From contig CAVXNJ010000004.1 of assembly GCA_963763135.1 (NCBI GenBank), forward strand, positions 744,001 through 808,000: a DNA stretch of 64,000 bases. Reading direction: 5' to 3'. A model generated the notes under the pieces. It was not told where the DNA came from and ran no database searches. It saw only the letters and a program-made list of their open reading frames with translations. Source of the DNA: JANMZO01 sp963763135. GTDB lineage: Bacteria > Actinomycetota > Acidimicrobiia > Acidimicrobiales > JANYDT01. Shown piece after piece: positions 33,150-41,691 of this stretch (position 1 is the first letter of the stretch; every line of letters starts with the position of its first letter). Position numbers and translations under genes: made by a program.

Positions 33150-34263
33150 ATGCTCGCTGCCCGCACCCGAAGGACCTACCTCGCGATAGCGGTGGGCGTG
33201 CCGTTGGCGGTGCTCGTTGCCGGAGTAGCGGACTGGCACGACGGCGCTCCCATTCGGGGCCGAAGCTTCGGAGCAGCCCCCACCAACTGGTCGCATCTGG
33301 CCGCGTTCATCGTGGCGACCGTGGCCACCGGCGTTCTCGGGTTCCTCTTCACGACGGGGCCCGAGGCCCCGGGATGGTTCCGCATTGCTGCCGCTCTAAC
33401 GGCTACCTTCGCTGTACTGGCCGGGCAACCTACGTACGCGACGTTGCTGTTTGCTCTTCCGCTGATCGACATCCGCAGACGACAGCGCAACCCACGGCGG
33501 GCCGTCTACACGATTGCGATTCTCGGCCTCATGTCGATCGGCCTGATTCTTGGACGGTCGTGACCACGGGGCTCAACCGTTCATCGCGTGGGGGATCGCG
33601 TCCCTACTCATCCTGGCGGTCGGTGATCTGCTCAGACAGCTCGACGACGCGGCCTCCTCGGAAGCGGAACTGGCCCGCCTCAACGAGCGGCAGCGTCTGG
33701 CCCAGGACCTGCACGACAGCATGGGCCACCTCCTGCTGGCCTCGTCGATCCAGCTGCGCAAGGCCGTCGCGTTCCGCGACCGTGACCCAGCGCAGGCCGA
33801 TGAGGCGATCGAGTTGGCGAGTGGAGCGATCGCGGAGGCCCTTGTCGATCTGCGCATCGCGGTCGATGGCGCGCATGCCGATACGAGCGGATTTTCGTTG
33901 AGCGAATCGTTGCGGAGCATGGTGGGGCGACTCGGGCCGTCGATGTCTGTCGATCTCGACCTCAGCGACGACGCAGAGCTCGCACTCACCACCCAGATCA
34001 CGCTGTACCGGTGCGCGCAGGAGGGACTGACCAACGTGTTGCGACACGCCGAAGCATCGACCGCCCGTCTCTCGACCACCGTGACCCCGTCGACGGCGAG
34101 TGTCACCGTGGCCGACGACGGCCGCGGCTTTGACGCCACAGTCGGCGCCGGAGGCGCCGGGCTCAAGAATCTGCGGGAACGCCTCACACGTCTCGGTGGT
34201 TCGCTGGTCATCCGCTCGAGCCCTGGAGCCGGTACGGTTCTCGTTGCGTCACTCCCGCGATAG
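33150..34263 (+). pseudogene. NarL-type sensor histidine kinase, frameshifted after the membrane part
   Basis: Frame one (33150-33563) encodes four TM segments (TYLAIAVGVPLAVLVAGVAD, SHLAAFIVATVATGVLGFLF, IAAALTATFAVLAG, VYTIAILGLMSIGLILG). The second frame, from about 33570, continues with PFIAWGIASLLILAVGDLLRQ (fifth TM), phosphoacceptor box ERQRLAQDLHDSMGHLLLAS, then QEGLTNVLRHAEAS and ADDGRGFD of the ATPase domain. Together they give one normal ~370-aa kinase, so a one-base length change near 33555-33570 is implied. Split genes with a TTG restart remain possible. The response regulator starts 2 bp later. Confidence 0.72.
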
Positions 34264-34265
34264 CC

Positions 34266-34955
34266 ATGAGCACACCGTCCCCCGCCGACCCGATCTCTGT
34301 AGTCATTGCCGACGACCAGTGGATGGTCCGCGAAGGTCTGGCGTCGTTGGCGGATCTCGATGACGGGGTGAAGGTCGTAGGGACCGCATCCGACGGGGCT
34401 GAGGCGGTTGCGTTGGTCGAGCGGTTGCGACCCCGCGTGGTCCTGATGGACATTCGCATGCCGGTGATGGACGGGATCGCCGCGACCGCCCACATAACCG
34501 CCCGGTTTCCCGGCACGCATGTGCTGATGCTCACGACGTTCGTCGAGCAGGCACTCGTTGACGAGGCAATGGCTGCGGGTGCCCTCGGCTATCTCACGAA
34601 GGACATCGCGGCGAAGGATCTCGCGCAGGCCGTGCGCGCCGCCGACGCTGGAATCATGCAGCTGTCACCGTCGGCCGCCGCCCGACTCTTCACGGCGCCG
34701 GTCACGCAGGCAACACCTCTTGGGGCTCCACCGCAAACGACTGCGCTGGCCGAGCTGTCGGCCCGTGAGCGCGAGGTCCTGCTCCTGGTGGCCGAGGGCT
34801 ACACCAACCGTGAGATCGGACAACGGCTCCATCTCAGCTCGGGAACGGTGAAGAACCATGTGTCGTCGATCCTTCGTCGCCTAAACCTCACCGATCGAAC
34901 CCAGGCCGCGGTACTCGCCGCGCAGCACGGGCTACTCGGCGGTGGAATGAGCTGA
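34266..34955 (+). CDS. NarL/FixJ-family response regulator
   Basis: A 229-aa regulator. The receiver has D16-D17, phosphoacceptor D62 in VVLMDIRMPVMDG and the conserved Lys in YLTKDIAAKDL. The LuxR HTH (ELSAREREVLLLVAEGYTNREIGQRLHLSSGTVKNHVSSIL is its character) occupies the C-terminus with GTVKNHVSSILRRL. It follows the sensor kinase by 2 bp and lies divergent from the lipoprotein/multicopper oxidase cluster. That cluster is therefore its most likely target. Confidence 0.94.
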   Translation: MSTPSPADPISVVIADDQWMVREGLASLADLDDGVKVVGTASDGAEAVALVERLRPRVVLMDIRMPVMDGIAATAHITARFPGTHVLMLTTFVEQALVDEAMAAGALGYLTKDIAAKDLAQAVRAADAGIMQLSPSAAARLFTAPVTQATPLGAPPQTTALAELSAREREVLLLVAEGYTNREIGQRLHLSSGTVKNHVSSILRRLNLTDRTQAAVLAAQHGLLGGGMS

Positions 34956-34992
34956 GTTCTCGCTCGCCGAACTTCTGACCGTAATAGTTCAT

Positions 34993-35029
34993 GCGGTCGC
35001 TCCCAGGGCGACTGAGCGCTGCAAGAACG
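34993..35029 (-). repeat. Dispersed hairpin element, CTTGTAG/CAGTCGCTC family, copy 2
   Basis: On the minus strand it reads CGTTCTTGCAGCGCTCAGTC, then GCCCTGGGAGCGACCGC. The order and most bases match the copies at 38536 and 42361. It lies 3' of the response regulator gene, on the opposite orientation. Confidence 0.55.
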
Positions 35030-35080
35030 GTCGGGCAATCCGTAGTTGCGAACGTTCGGTTGCGGCGCGAAGGTACGCAC

Positions 35081-36319
35081 ATGGCGAGAAAAAGGAGGCG
35101 GTCGGCGGGCAGGTCGGTTGGAGCAGCCATCGCGGTGGCGCTCGGTCTGGCACTGGCGGTGCCGGTCGCACATGCGCAGTCCGACCCCGGCGACGCGGTA
35201 CGCCTCCCGTATCCGTCGGGCATGAACCAGCCAGCGCCTTCGCCGGTGCACGCAACGTCGTGGACCATTCGACGCGTCACCGATCGGGGCCGCAATCGCA
35301 CCGTGTCACCCAACGCCGTTGTGCTGTTCGACTGGGGCGACGGTGTCGGTGAATCCACCGCCTCGATCTTCGACGGCTGCGCCGTTTCGAACCGCAGCTT
35401 TGCGTGGTCCGACCGCAACCTGAACATAACGGCCGCACCCCATGGCGCCGTCGCCCCACTTGGTGCTGCGGAGTGCTCGCCCGCCCAGGCCACGTTGCAG
35501 ACTGTGCTTTCGGGGACATTCACGCACCCGAAGGCCTCGACGTTCGCCTACGGGGGCACGCTTGTGCTGACCAGGTCGCGCGTTCGTATCGAACTTGCGC
35601 GGCGCAACGAAAGTCCCCTCGAAGACACCGCCTGGCGCACCACCGACACCGTCATCCGAAACGAACAGCGACGCAGCGGAACGGTGGCCTTCGGTCGCAC
35701 CAGCTATGGCGCCTACGACAGCTGCAATTCCATCGACGGCCACTTTCTCCACGTAGGGAATCGACTACTCGCCGTCGGGATGATCCGGACGACAGCGGCG
35801 GGATGTCCGGCACCGCCGACGCTCGGTTGGCGATGGGAGAGCGCCACGGTCACTCGGACCGGCGGGACCCTCACGATCACGGCCGGTGCCCGGTCGTACA
35901 CCTACCGGCAGGTCCAGGCGTTGCTGTGGGACACTCGGGGCCAGCCGCCTTCCGCCCCGCCGTTCAGCGCTGCTGCGGTGTTCGGCTCATGGCGAATGGA
36001 ATCACTGGCCGGTAACCGGACGGGCCCGGGAGCGACGGGCACGATCGAGTTCCGCAGTGATGGCACGCTGGTAGGCGAGACACCGTGTGAGTCCTTCACC
36101 GCGTCGTGGTCTCCGGAAGCGACGTCGATGGCGACGACCGTGCGCGATCTGAAGCGCACACCGAAAACGTGCGACGAGTCCCTCAAGCCTGATGCGTTGG
36201 CCCTCGGCGATCTGCTTGCGACCGGTCGCCTCGCCGTCGGCCGTGGCGAGATCCGCCTCATCCTGTGGCGCTCCGGCGAGACCGATCTCGCGGCTGGCAT
36301 CAACTTCACCAAGGCGTAA
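35081..36319 (+). CDS. Secreted META-domain protein
   Basis: A 412-aa exported protein. Basic start MARKRRRS then AAIAVALGLALAVPVAHAQ is a Sec signal peptide. Several META/HslJ-like repeats follow; the clearest has SYGAYDSCNSIDGHF to RTTAAGCPAP (the GxxGCNxxxG and MTxxxC elements). A last one begins WRMESLAGNRTGPGATGTIEFRSDG. HslJ-type META domains occur in envelope proteins tied to stress or drug tolerance, without known catalysis. An in-frame start at 34991 is rejected since it would displace the signal peptide. A strong hairpin follows. Confidence 0.8.
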   Translation: MARKRRRSAGRSVGAAIAVALGLALAVPVAHAQSDPGDAVRLPYPSGMNQPAPSPVHATSWTIRRVTDRGRNRTVSPNAVVLFDWGDGVGESTASIFDGCAVSNRSFAWSDRNLNITAAPHGAVAPLGAAECSPAQATLQTVLSGTFTHPKASTFAYGGTLVLTRSRVRIELARRNESPLEDTAWRTTDTVIRNEQRRSGTVAFGRTSYGAYDSCNSIDGHFLHVGNRLLAVGMIRTTAAGCPAPPTLGWRWESATVTRTGGTLTITAGARSYTYRQVQALLWDTRGQPPSAPPFSAAAVFGSWRMESLAGNRTGPGATGTIEFRSDGTLVGETPCESFTASWSPEATSMATTVRDLKRTPKTCDESLKPDALALGDLLATGRLAVGRGEIRLILWRSGETDLAAGINFTKA

Positions 36320-36343
36320 GAGTCGCCGTCGCAGGTCGAACTA

Positions 36344-36378
36344 GTGCTCGCGGTCGTTCCACGAGCGACCGCGAGCAC
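36344..36378. terminator. Perfect 13-bp hairpin after the META-domain gene
   Basis: GTGCTCGCGGTCG pairs with CGACCGCGAGCAC around a 9-base loop, 24 bp after the stop. It resembles, but only loosely, the CAGTCGCTC hairpin family elsewhere in the window. Likely a terminator without a T-tract. Confidence 0.55.
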
Positions 36379-36418
36379 AACTACGGTCAGTTCGGATCGG
36401 CGAAAGTAGTGTGCGTTC

Positions 36419-36778
36419 ATGAGCCTTGCGTGGGAACAGGTGGTCGTGAATGCCCAGGATCCGGTGGCGCTCGGTCAGTGGTGGCGAGAGGCCCTTCGGT
36501 GGGTGATTGTCAACGACGATCCGGCCGAATTCGAGATCCGGCCGTCGCCAGATCGGATGCCCGGACTGCTGTTCGCTCAGGTCGCCGAACCGAAGCGCTC
36601 GCGGAACCGTCTTCATCTCGATTTCCGCCCCGATGATCAGGACGCCGAGGTGGCACGACTGCTTGCGCTTGGTGCTCGTCGTATCGACGTCGGTCAAGGC
36701 GATGTGTCGTGGGTCGTGCTTGCCGATCCCGAGGGCAACGAGTTCTGCGTGCTCAGCGCTTCATCGCACACACCGTAG
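36419..36778 (+). CDS. VOC-family (glyoxalase-like) protein
   Basis: A 119-aa protein of the Glyoxalase_6 type: WEQVVVNAQDPVALGQWWREAL, a middle NRLHLDFRPDDQDAEVARLLALGARRID and the terminal WVVLADPEGNEFCVLS. The LHLDF His and the final Glu are the candidate metal ligands. Related tandem-domain protein lies at 42435-43163. No partner gene indicates its substrate. Confidence 0.85.
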   Translation: MSLAWEQVVVNAQDPVALGQWWREALRWVIVNDDPAEFEIRPSPDRMPGLLFAQVAEPKRSRNRLHLDFRPDDQDAEVARLLALGARRIDVGQGDVSWVVLADPEGNEFCVLSASSHTP

Positions 36779-36891
36779 TCATCACGAAAGAACACGCTCA
36801 TCAGGGTCCTTGCCCTGAGTCTCATGACGTATGGCAAGCTCCCTCGACGTCTCGGCCAGCTGACGTCGACGGTCCTGCTTGTGTAGGAACG

Positions 36892-37317
36892 TCAGCTCAC
36901 GGAACCTCTTGGCACGACCCAGAGCGTCGGCTGTCGGGTCACGTGAGCGATGTGGTCAAAGTCGGCGTCGTAGTGGAGCACGGTCGCGCTGTAATGCTCG
37001 GCCGTTGCGGCGGTGAGCAGGTCAACGACGCCCGCAGCGCGATGTTGGCTCGTCTTGGCGAGTTGGCGTTGGACCGCTCTTGCTCGATCACCGATCTCGG
37101 GCGTAAGTGGAAGGTCGACGAAACCTTCAACGCGTCGGGTCGATATCGAACGGTATTCGGCCGGTGTCCGGGCCGAGTAGAGCACCTCGAGGTCTACCGT
37201 CACGCAGGTGGCGAGGAGTCCGAGGCGACCAAGGCGTACAAGCTCGTCGAGGACCTCGGTCGACGACACCCTCGCTATAGCGCTTGTGTCGACGAGAAAG
37301 AGTCCGGGAGGGATCAA
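36892..37317 (-). CDS. vapC: PIN-domain toxin VapC
   Basis: A 141-aa VapC ribonuclease: FLVDTSAIARV with the first Asp, TVDLEVLYSARTPAEY with the central Glu, and GVVDLLTAATAEHYSATVLHYDADFDHIA with the two C-terminal Asp positions. All four acidic residues are present. It overlaps vapB by 4 bp (ATGA). Typical VapC toxins cleave tRNA or 23S rRNA when free of antitoxin. Confidence 0.92.
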   Translation of the reverse strand: MIPPGLFLVDTSAIARVSSTEVLDELVRLGRLGLLATCVTVDLEVLYSARTPAEYRSISTRRVEGFVDLPLTPEIGDRARAVQRQLAKTSQHRAAGVVDLLTAATAEHYSATVLHYDADFDHIAHVTRQPTLWVVPRGSVS

Positions 37318-37520
37318 CGTCGAGCCCCGGACCGCACTTCCGGATCAGCGAGATCGGGGCTGCCCCAGATCAGTGGATCAGCGAACGCGGCGGCCAGCCG
37401 ACGACGGTTCGCGACGAAAGCGAGCGCAGCATTGACGGTCTCGATCTTGCTCGTTGTACCCAGCTCCTTGGCGGCTAGTGCAAGGTTTTTGTCGTCGATG
37501 TCGATCGTTGTGCGAGCCAT
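37314..37520 (-). CDS. vapB: Antitoxin VapB (ribbon-helix-helix)
   Basis: A 68-aa protein. MARTTIDIDDKNLALAAKELGTTSKIETVNAALAFV fits the VapB2-type RHH N-terminus (one strand, two helices). A C-terminal tail (IWGSPDLADPEVRSGARR) would wrap the toxin. An AT-rich palindrome lies 20 bp upstream of the ATG, as expected for autoregulation. Confidence 0.92.
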   Translation of the reverse strand: MARTTIDIDDKNLALAAKELGTTSKIETVNAALAFVANRRRLAAAFADPLIWGSPDLADPEVRSGARR

Positions 37521-37540
37521 TGCCCGATGTTACCGGCTTC

Positions 37541-37565
37541 GCATCATTATTAGAATAAATGATGC
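37541..37565. promoter_or_regulatory. AT-rich palindromic operator candidate of vapBC
   Basis: GCATCATT and AATGATGC form an inverted repeat around an AT-rich centre (ATTAGAATA). It lies 20 bp upstream of the vapB start and is sharply AT-richer than its surroundings, so it probably contains the -10 region as well as the VapB operator. Confidence 0.6.
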
Positions 37566-37683
37566 TTCCTTTGATGTCTTGCGTGTTGCCGAGCCGCGAA
37601 CCGGTACGACGTTCATTCTCGAATCGGCGCGTTTGGACGGTTGGGCATACGATGCGCTGACTTGCAAAACCCAGGGGGACCCA

Positions 37684-38529
37684 ATGTTCGTCAACGCGAC
37701 CAGTGTCGGTGAGTACGCACGAATCCGAATCGAGCCGATCACCGGATCCATCGGTGCCGAAGTGTCGGGCGTCGATCTACGCGACGTCGACGACGAAACC
37801 TTCACCGAGCTGCGTGACGCGTGGCTGGCCCACAAGGTGCTGTTCTTTCGCGACCAACCTTTCACGAACGCGGAGCACGTCGCGTACGGTCGCCGATTCG
37901 GCGAGTTGGAAGTTCACCCGTTCATTCCTTCGCCTGAGGGCCACCCCGAAATCGTGGTGCTCGAGTCCACCCCGGAGAAGCAGTCGGCCGCGGAAATCTG
38001 GCACTCCGATGTGACGTGGCGGGTTGAGCCGTCGCTCGGGTCGATCCTGTATGGCCGGATGATTCCGGCGTACGGCGGCGACACCGTCTGGGCCAACATG
38101 GAGTTGGCCTACGACTTGCTCGACGACGCGACGAAGGAACGGATAGAGGGTCGCACCGCGGCGCACTCGTTCGTGAAAACCTTCGCCAGGAACAAGTCCG
38201 CTGATGAAGTCGCGGCGCTTCTCGAACGCTACCCGGAAGCTCACCACCCGGTAGTGCGGACGCACCCCGACACCGGTCGTAGGTGCCTCTACGTGAACCT
38301 GAACTTCACCGAACGCATCGACGACATGGACCCCGTCGAGTCCACGGCGCTGCTGGAGCGCCTGACCCGCCAGTCGTCGATCCCGCAGATCCAGTGCCGC
38401 TTCCGTTGGCGACCGGGTTCGATCGCCCAATGGGACAACCGCTGCACCCAGCATTACGCGGTCCCCGACTACGGCGGGTTCTCTCGCCGGGTCGAACGGG
38501 TCACGGTGTGCGGCGACAAGCCCTTCTAG
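37684..38529 (+). CDS. TauD/TfdA-family 2-oxoglutarate-dependent dioxygenase
   Basis: A 281-aa Fe(II)/2-oxoglutarate oxygenase. Motifs: IGAEVSGVDLRDVDDETF at the N-terminus, HSDVTWRVEPSLGSILYG with the HxD pair near residue 107, and GSIAQWDNRCTQHYAVPDY with the distal His and the region binding the 2-oxoglutarate carboxylate. The length fits. Characterised relatives cleave taurine, alkylsulfates or phenoxyacetates. No transporter is adjacent, so the substrate is open. The ATG at 37684 was chosen because homology begins there. Confidence 0.92.
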   Translation: MFVNATSVGEYARIRIEPITGSIGAEVSGVDLRDVDDETFTELRDAWLAHKVLFFRDQPFTNAEHVAYGRRFGELEVHPFIPSPEGHPEIVVLESTPEKQSAAEIWHSDVTWRVEPSLGSILYGRMIPAYGGDTVWANMELAYDLLDDATKERIEGRTAAHSFVKTFARNKSADEVAALLERYPEAHHPVVRTHPDTGRRCLYVNLNFTERIDDMDPVESTALLERLTRQSSIPQIQCRFRWRPGSIAQWDNRCTQHYAVPDYGGFSRRVERVTVCGDKPF

Positions 38530-38535
38530 CTCGGC

Positions 38536-38588
38536 GCGTTCTTGTAGCGCTGGGTCGCTCCAGAAGCGACCCAGCGCACTAGTACGAC
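38536..38588 (+). repeat. Dispersed hairpin element, CTTGTAG/CAGTCGCTC family, copy 3
   Basis: GCGTTCTTGTA, then a perfect 13-bp stem GCGCTGGGTCGCT / AGCGACCCAGCGC with a 5-base loop, then ACTAGTACGAC. It starts 6 bp after the dioxygenase stop and probably doubles as its terminator. Confidence 0.65.
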
Positions 38589-38600
38589 AAGACGCGAGAT

Positions 38601-39479
38601 CTATCGCAGTGTGAGGTCGGCGCTCAACGGTGCGCTTCCGTCACCGGTGTCGTCGAAATGGTAGGTGTAGCCGCTGCGGAGCGTGATCGTCATGATCACG
38701 GTGACGCCGGGCTTGATGGACTGGTGGCCTCCGGGGAAGTCGACGTTGATTGGCGGAGGACCGGACTGCCCACCCTCGATCCAGCGGCCGAGTTCTTCGC
38801 CGCGTTCGAGGTCCGACATCTTGGCGACCCCGGCAATGTTGAGTTCGTGCGGTCTCGTCCCCCGGTTGGTGATCGCGATCGAATGGGTGCCCGCTTTCAG
38901 CTTGCCGAGGGCGACGGCCTTGTCGGTCAGCGTGATGGCCGAATCCGCCCGGGGAAGCGTGCCGTTTCGAGCGTTGGTGACGGTGAGGAGCGCGACCATG
39001 CCGCGCTCGGCATGGCTTGACCCGTCGCTCATCGGCATCGGACAGAAGATCTCGTAGAGGCCCGGTTCGAGAACTCGCTGATACCGGAGGCGCTGACCGG
39101 GCCCGAGCATCGTGATGCCGCCTGGATCGTCGACGACGAATTTGGGATTGTGTTCGTGGCGCTTGATCGACGTGATCACCTGCTCGATCGTGGTTCCGGG
39201 TCGGAGTTTCGCAATTGCTATCTCGTGGGCCACCTTGCCGGTGTTGACGATGTCGATATCGACGAGCGGTCCCGGGATCGTGCTGGGAAGGACAAACGCA
39301 TGATCGAGAAGACGGATTGAATCGCGGGCGGGTGTCGGCTTGGCAAGTACGGACGGCGCCGCTGATGTGACCGAGGCCATGACCGCAGCCATGACCGTGG
39401 CCGCAGCCATGAGCGCTGCGACGGCGATGGTGGGCATGACGGTGACGGGAAACCGTCGGGGAGCGGATCGGTGAGCCAT
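38601..39479 (-). CDS. Secreted cupredoxin-like protein (two domains)
   Basis: A 292-aa exported protein. A signal peptide lies in FPVTVMPTIAVAALMAAATVMAAVMASVTSAAP (split by its basic start). Domain one has KVAHEIAIAK and YEIFCPMPMSDGSSHAERGM, giving the His-Cys-His-Met set of a type 1 copper site. Domain two repeats the fold with TRPHELNIAG and YTYHFDD but lacks the Cys, so it likely does not bind copper. It may serve electron transfer outside the membrane, perhaps with the multicopper oxidase 7 kb away (inference). Confidence 0.72.
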   Translation of the reverse strand: MAHRSAPRRFPVTVMPTIAVAALMAAATVMAAVMASVTSAAPSVLAKPTPARDSIRLLDHAFVLPSTIPGPLVDIDIVNTGKVAHEIAIAKLRPGTTIEQVITSIKRHEHNPKFVVDDPGGITMLGPGQRLRYQRVLEPGLYEIFCPMPMSDGSSHAERGMVALLTVTNARNGTLPRADSAITLTDKAVALGKLKAGTHSIAITNRGTRPHELNIAGVAKMSDLERGEELGRWIEGGQSGPPPINVDFPGGHQSIKPGVTVIMTITLRSGYTYHFDDTGDGSAPLSADLTLR

Positions 39480-39656
39480 CGGATGAGACCTCCATTGGGG
39501 CGTGTGGACCCGTTGAGCATGCGGATTCGCCCGAGCGAGACGCATCGTCTCGAAGTCACCTCGCAGTCATTTCGAACTTTCCGAAGTCATTGCCAATGTC
39601 ACGTCGATGTCACAGCGAACCGATGACTGCGGTCACTTGCGCCCTCCCGGGGCAAG

Positions 39657-41681
39657 GTGGATAGTTCCGTGGTGGAGTACCGACTAGCGCGCCAGTGCCT
39701 GTTCACCGCGACAGTCGTCGTGGCTGTGCTGGCTGCCGCCGGTTCACTGACGGGAGGCACCAACCTCATCCCCGGTAACGGCGACGAATGGACGTACGCG
39801 ATCGTCGCCGTCAGCCAGGCGGCACTCGGTTGGTTCCTGACGGGGCGACGACCCAGGATCGTCGTGGGGTGGTTGATGCTGGGCGGCGGTGCAGTCTCCG
39901 CGCTGGCGCTCGCCTCCACCTGGTGGGCGAAACAGACCCTCATCGGCGAACCGGGGTCGCTGCCGTTCGGGTCGTTCGCGGCCTGGCTGCAGGTGTGGGT
40001 GTCACCACTCTCGTTTCCGCTCGTGCTGATTGCTCCGCTTGTCCTGTTTCCGGGTGGTGTGACGAGGTCACGCCAGTCCCGGTGGTTCTTCGGGATGTTG
40101 GCGTCACTCATCGGTGGGCTGTGCGCGATGGCGGCGATCGTCGGCGGTATCGCGGTCGCGTCCGACCCTGTCGGTGTGCTCGACATACCGGGGATTGCGA
40201 CCGGCGATACCGCCGAGCTGGCGACCGGCGCCGCGGCCGGGGCGCGGCTGCTCGGATTCGTCGGGACGCTCGCTGCACTCGGCTCGCTTGTGTGGGCTCG
40301 TCGTCGGACGGACGGTGTCGAGCGCCGTCAGTACGACATCGTGCTGATCGGAGCGGCCGCCACCGTGGCGCTGGTCGTACTTGACGGGCTGGTCGGTCCG
40401 CTGACCGGGCAACGACACCAGGCACCGGAAGGGTTGTTCGCGCTGGCCATCCTCGCGATCCCCCTGGCCGCCTCGGTGGCTATCGTTCGATACGGACTCT
40501 ACGACCTGCGTGTCGCGGTGAGCCGGACGCTGCTCGTTGCGGCCAGCGGCGGTGTCTTGGCCGGCCTGTATTTTGCGGTCCTCTTCGTTGTCGCCCGCAT
40601 CGTCGGTGACACGGCCGGGGTAACAGTGCAGGGTGTCCTGGCGTCGGGGGCCGTGGTGTTCGCGACCAGGCCGGTGCTTGCCTGGTTGGTTCAGAGGACG
40701 CACCGTCAATTCGGTCGAGCGACGGGGGCCTCGGCGGTGGCGAATCGTTTCAACAGCGATCAGCCCGATCCCGACGATGCCACCACGTCGTTGGGCGCGC
40801 TGGCGGAAATCATTCGCGACGAAGTACGACTCGCGTTCGTGTCGATCACCGTCAACGGGCTGACCACGAGCTCGATCGGTGACGCCGACGGCGAGCCGGT
40901 ACGTCTACCGTTGCGTCATGGGTCGGCCATCATCGGAGAGGTCGCCGTCACGGGTCGTCGCGGCGAATCGCTCGGCGCCGCTGACCTCCGGACGCTCACG
41001 GAGATCACCCGTTACGTCGAAGTGGCCGCCCGGTCGATGCAGGTCAACGACGACCTCAGGCGCTCACGTCTCGAACTGGAATCGGCTCAGGCCAACGAGC
41101 GTCGACGCCTTCGCCGAGACCTCCACGACGGCATCGGTCCGACCCTCGCGTCGATTCGGCTCCGGCTCGGCTCCCAACGGCGCCGTCTCCCCGAACATCT
41201 GGCCGATGAACTGTCGGTCGACGATATCGATGCGTCGGTGGCCGACGTGATCCGTGAGATTCGTCGGATCGTTGAGGGACTCCAGCCCTCCATCCTTGAG
41301 GACGTAGGTTTCGTGCCGGCGCTCGAAATCTTGGTGGCCGAACAGCGCCGAGCCAGTGGAATCTCGATCACGCTCGACACCGCGTCGGTGACGTCGCCAA
41401 TTCCCGAACGTTCCATCGAGGCGGCGTACCGCGCCACGGCCGAAGCGATAGCGAACGTCGTGCGCCACAGTCGGGCGACGGTCGCCGGCGTTCACGCGCT
41501 TGTGGCCGACAAGACGCTGTGCCTTGAGATCTCTGACAACGGCATCGGTTTCGATACCGCCGACCGGACCGGCGTTGGCCTGCGCTCGATCGTTGAACGG
41601 GTCGCCGCCGCGGGCGGGCAGGCGAGCATCTCCAGCGGCCGCGACTGCGGCACGACCGTCACGCTGCGGCTCCCGGCCTGA
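39657..41681 (+). CDS. Multi-TM sensor histidine kinase (HisKA_3/NarL type)
   Basis: A 674-aa kinase. Residues 1-350 hold about ten TM helices. A GAF-like stretch follows (residues ~380-460, LGALAEIIRDEVRLAFVSITVNG). The phosphoacceptor box is ERRRLRRDLHDGIGPTLASI near residue 480; the ATPase domain has ATAEAIANVVRHSRA and ISDNGIGFD. The GTG at 39657 is given, but GTG at 39669/39672 fits the AAGG ribosome site better. The response regulator begins 11 bp after its stop. Confidence 0.9.
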   Translation: MDSSVVEYRLARQCLFTATVVVAVLAAAGSLTGGTNLIPGNGDEWTYAIVAVSQAALGWFLTGRRPRIVVGWLMLGGGAVSALALASTWWAKQTLIGEPGSLPFGSFAAWLQVWVSPLSFPLVLIAPLVLFPGGVTRSRQSRWFFGMLASLIGGLCAMAAIVGGIAVASDPVGVLDIPGIATGDTAELATGAAAGARLLGFVGTLAALGSLVWARRRTDGVERRQYDIVLIGAAATVALVVLDGLVGPLTGQRHQAPEGLFALAILAIPLAASVAIVRYGLYDLRVAVSRTLLVAASGGVLAGLYFAVLFVVARIVGDTAGVTVQGVLASGAVVFATRPVLAWLVQRTHRQFGRATGASAVANRFNSDQPDPDDATTSLGALAEIIRDEVRLAFVSITVNGLTTSSIGDADGEPVRLPLRHGSAIIGEVAVTGRRGESLGAADLRTLTEITRYVEVAARSMQVNDDLRRSRLELESAQANERRRLRRDLHDGIGPTLASIRLRLGSQRRRLPEHLADELSVDDIDASVADVIREIRRIVEGLQPSILEDVGFVPALEILVAEQRRASGISITLDTASVTSPIPERSIEAAYRATAEAIANVVRHSRATVAGVHALVADKTLCLEISDNGIGFDTADRTGVGLRSIVERVAAAGGQASISSGRDCGTTVTLRLPA

Positions 41682-41691
41682 AGGGTGCGCA

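Noticed and set aside
33150..34263. Treating the kinase as two normal genes or a programmed frameshift
   Set aside because: No slippery heptamer or downstream structure was noticed, and similar shifts occur in unrelated genes nearby, so indel or decay is simpler.
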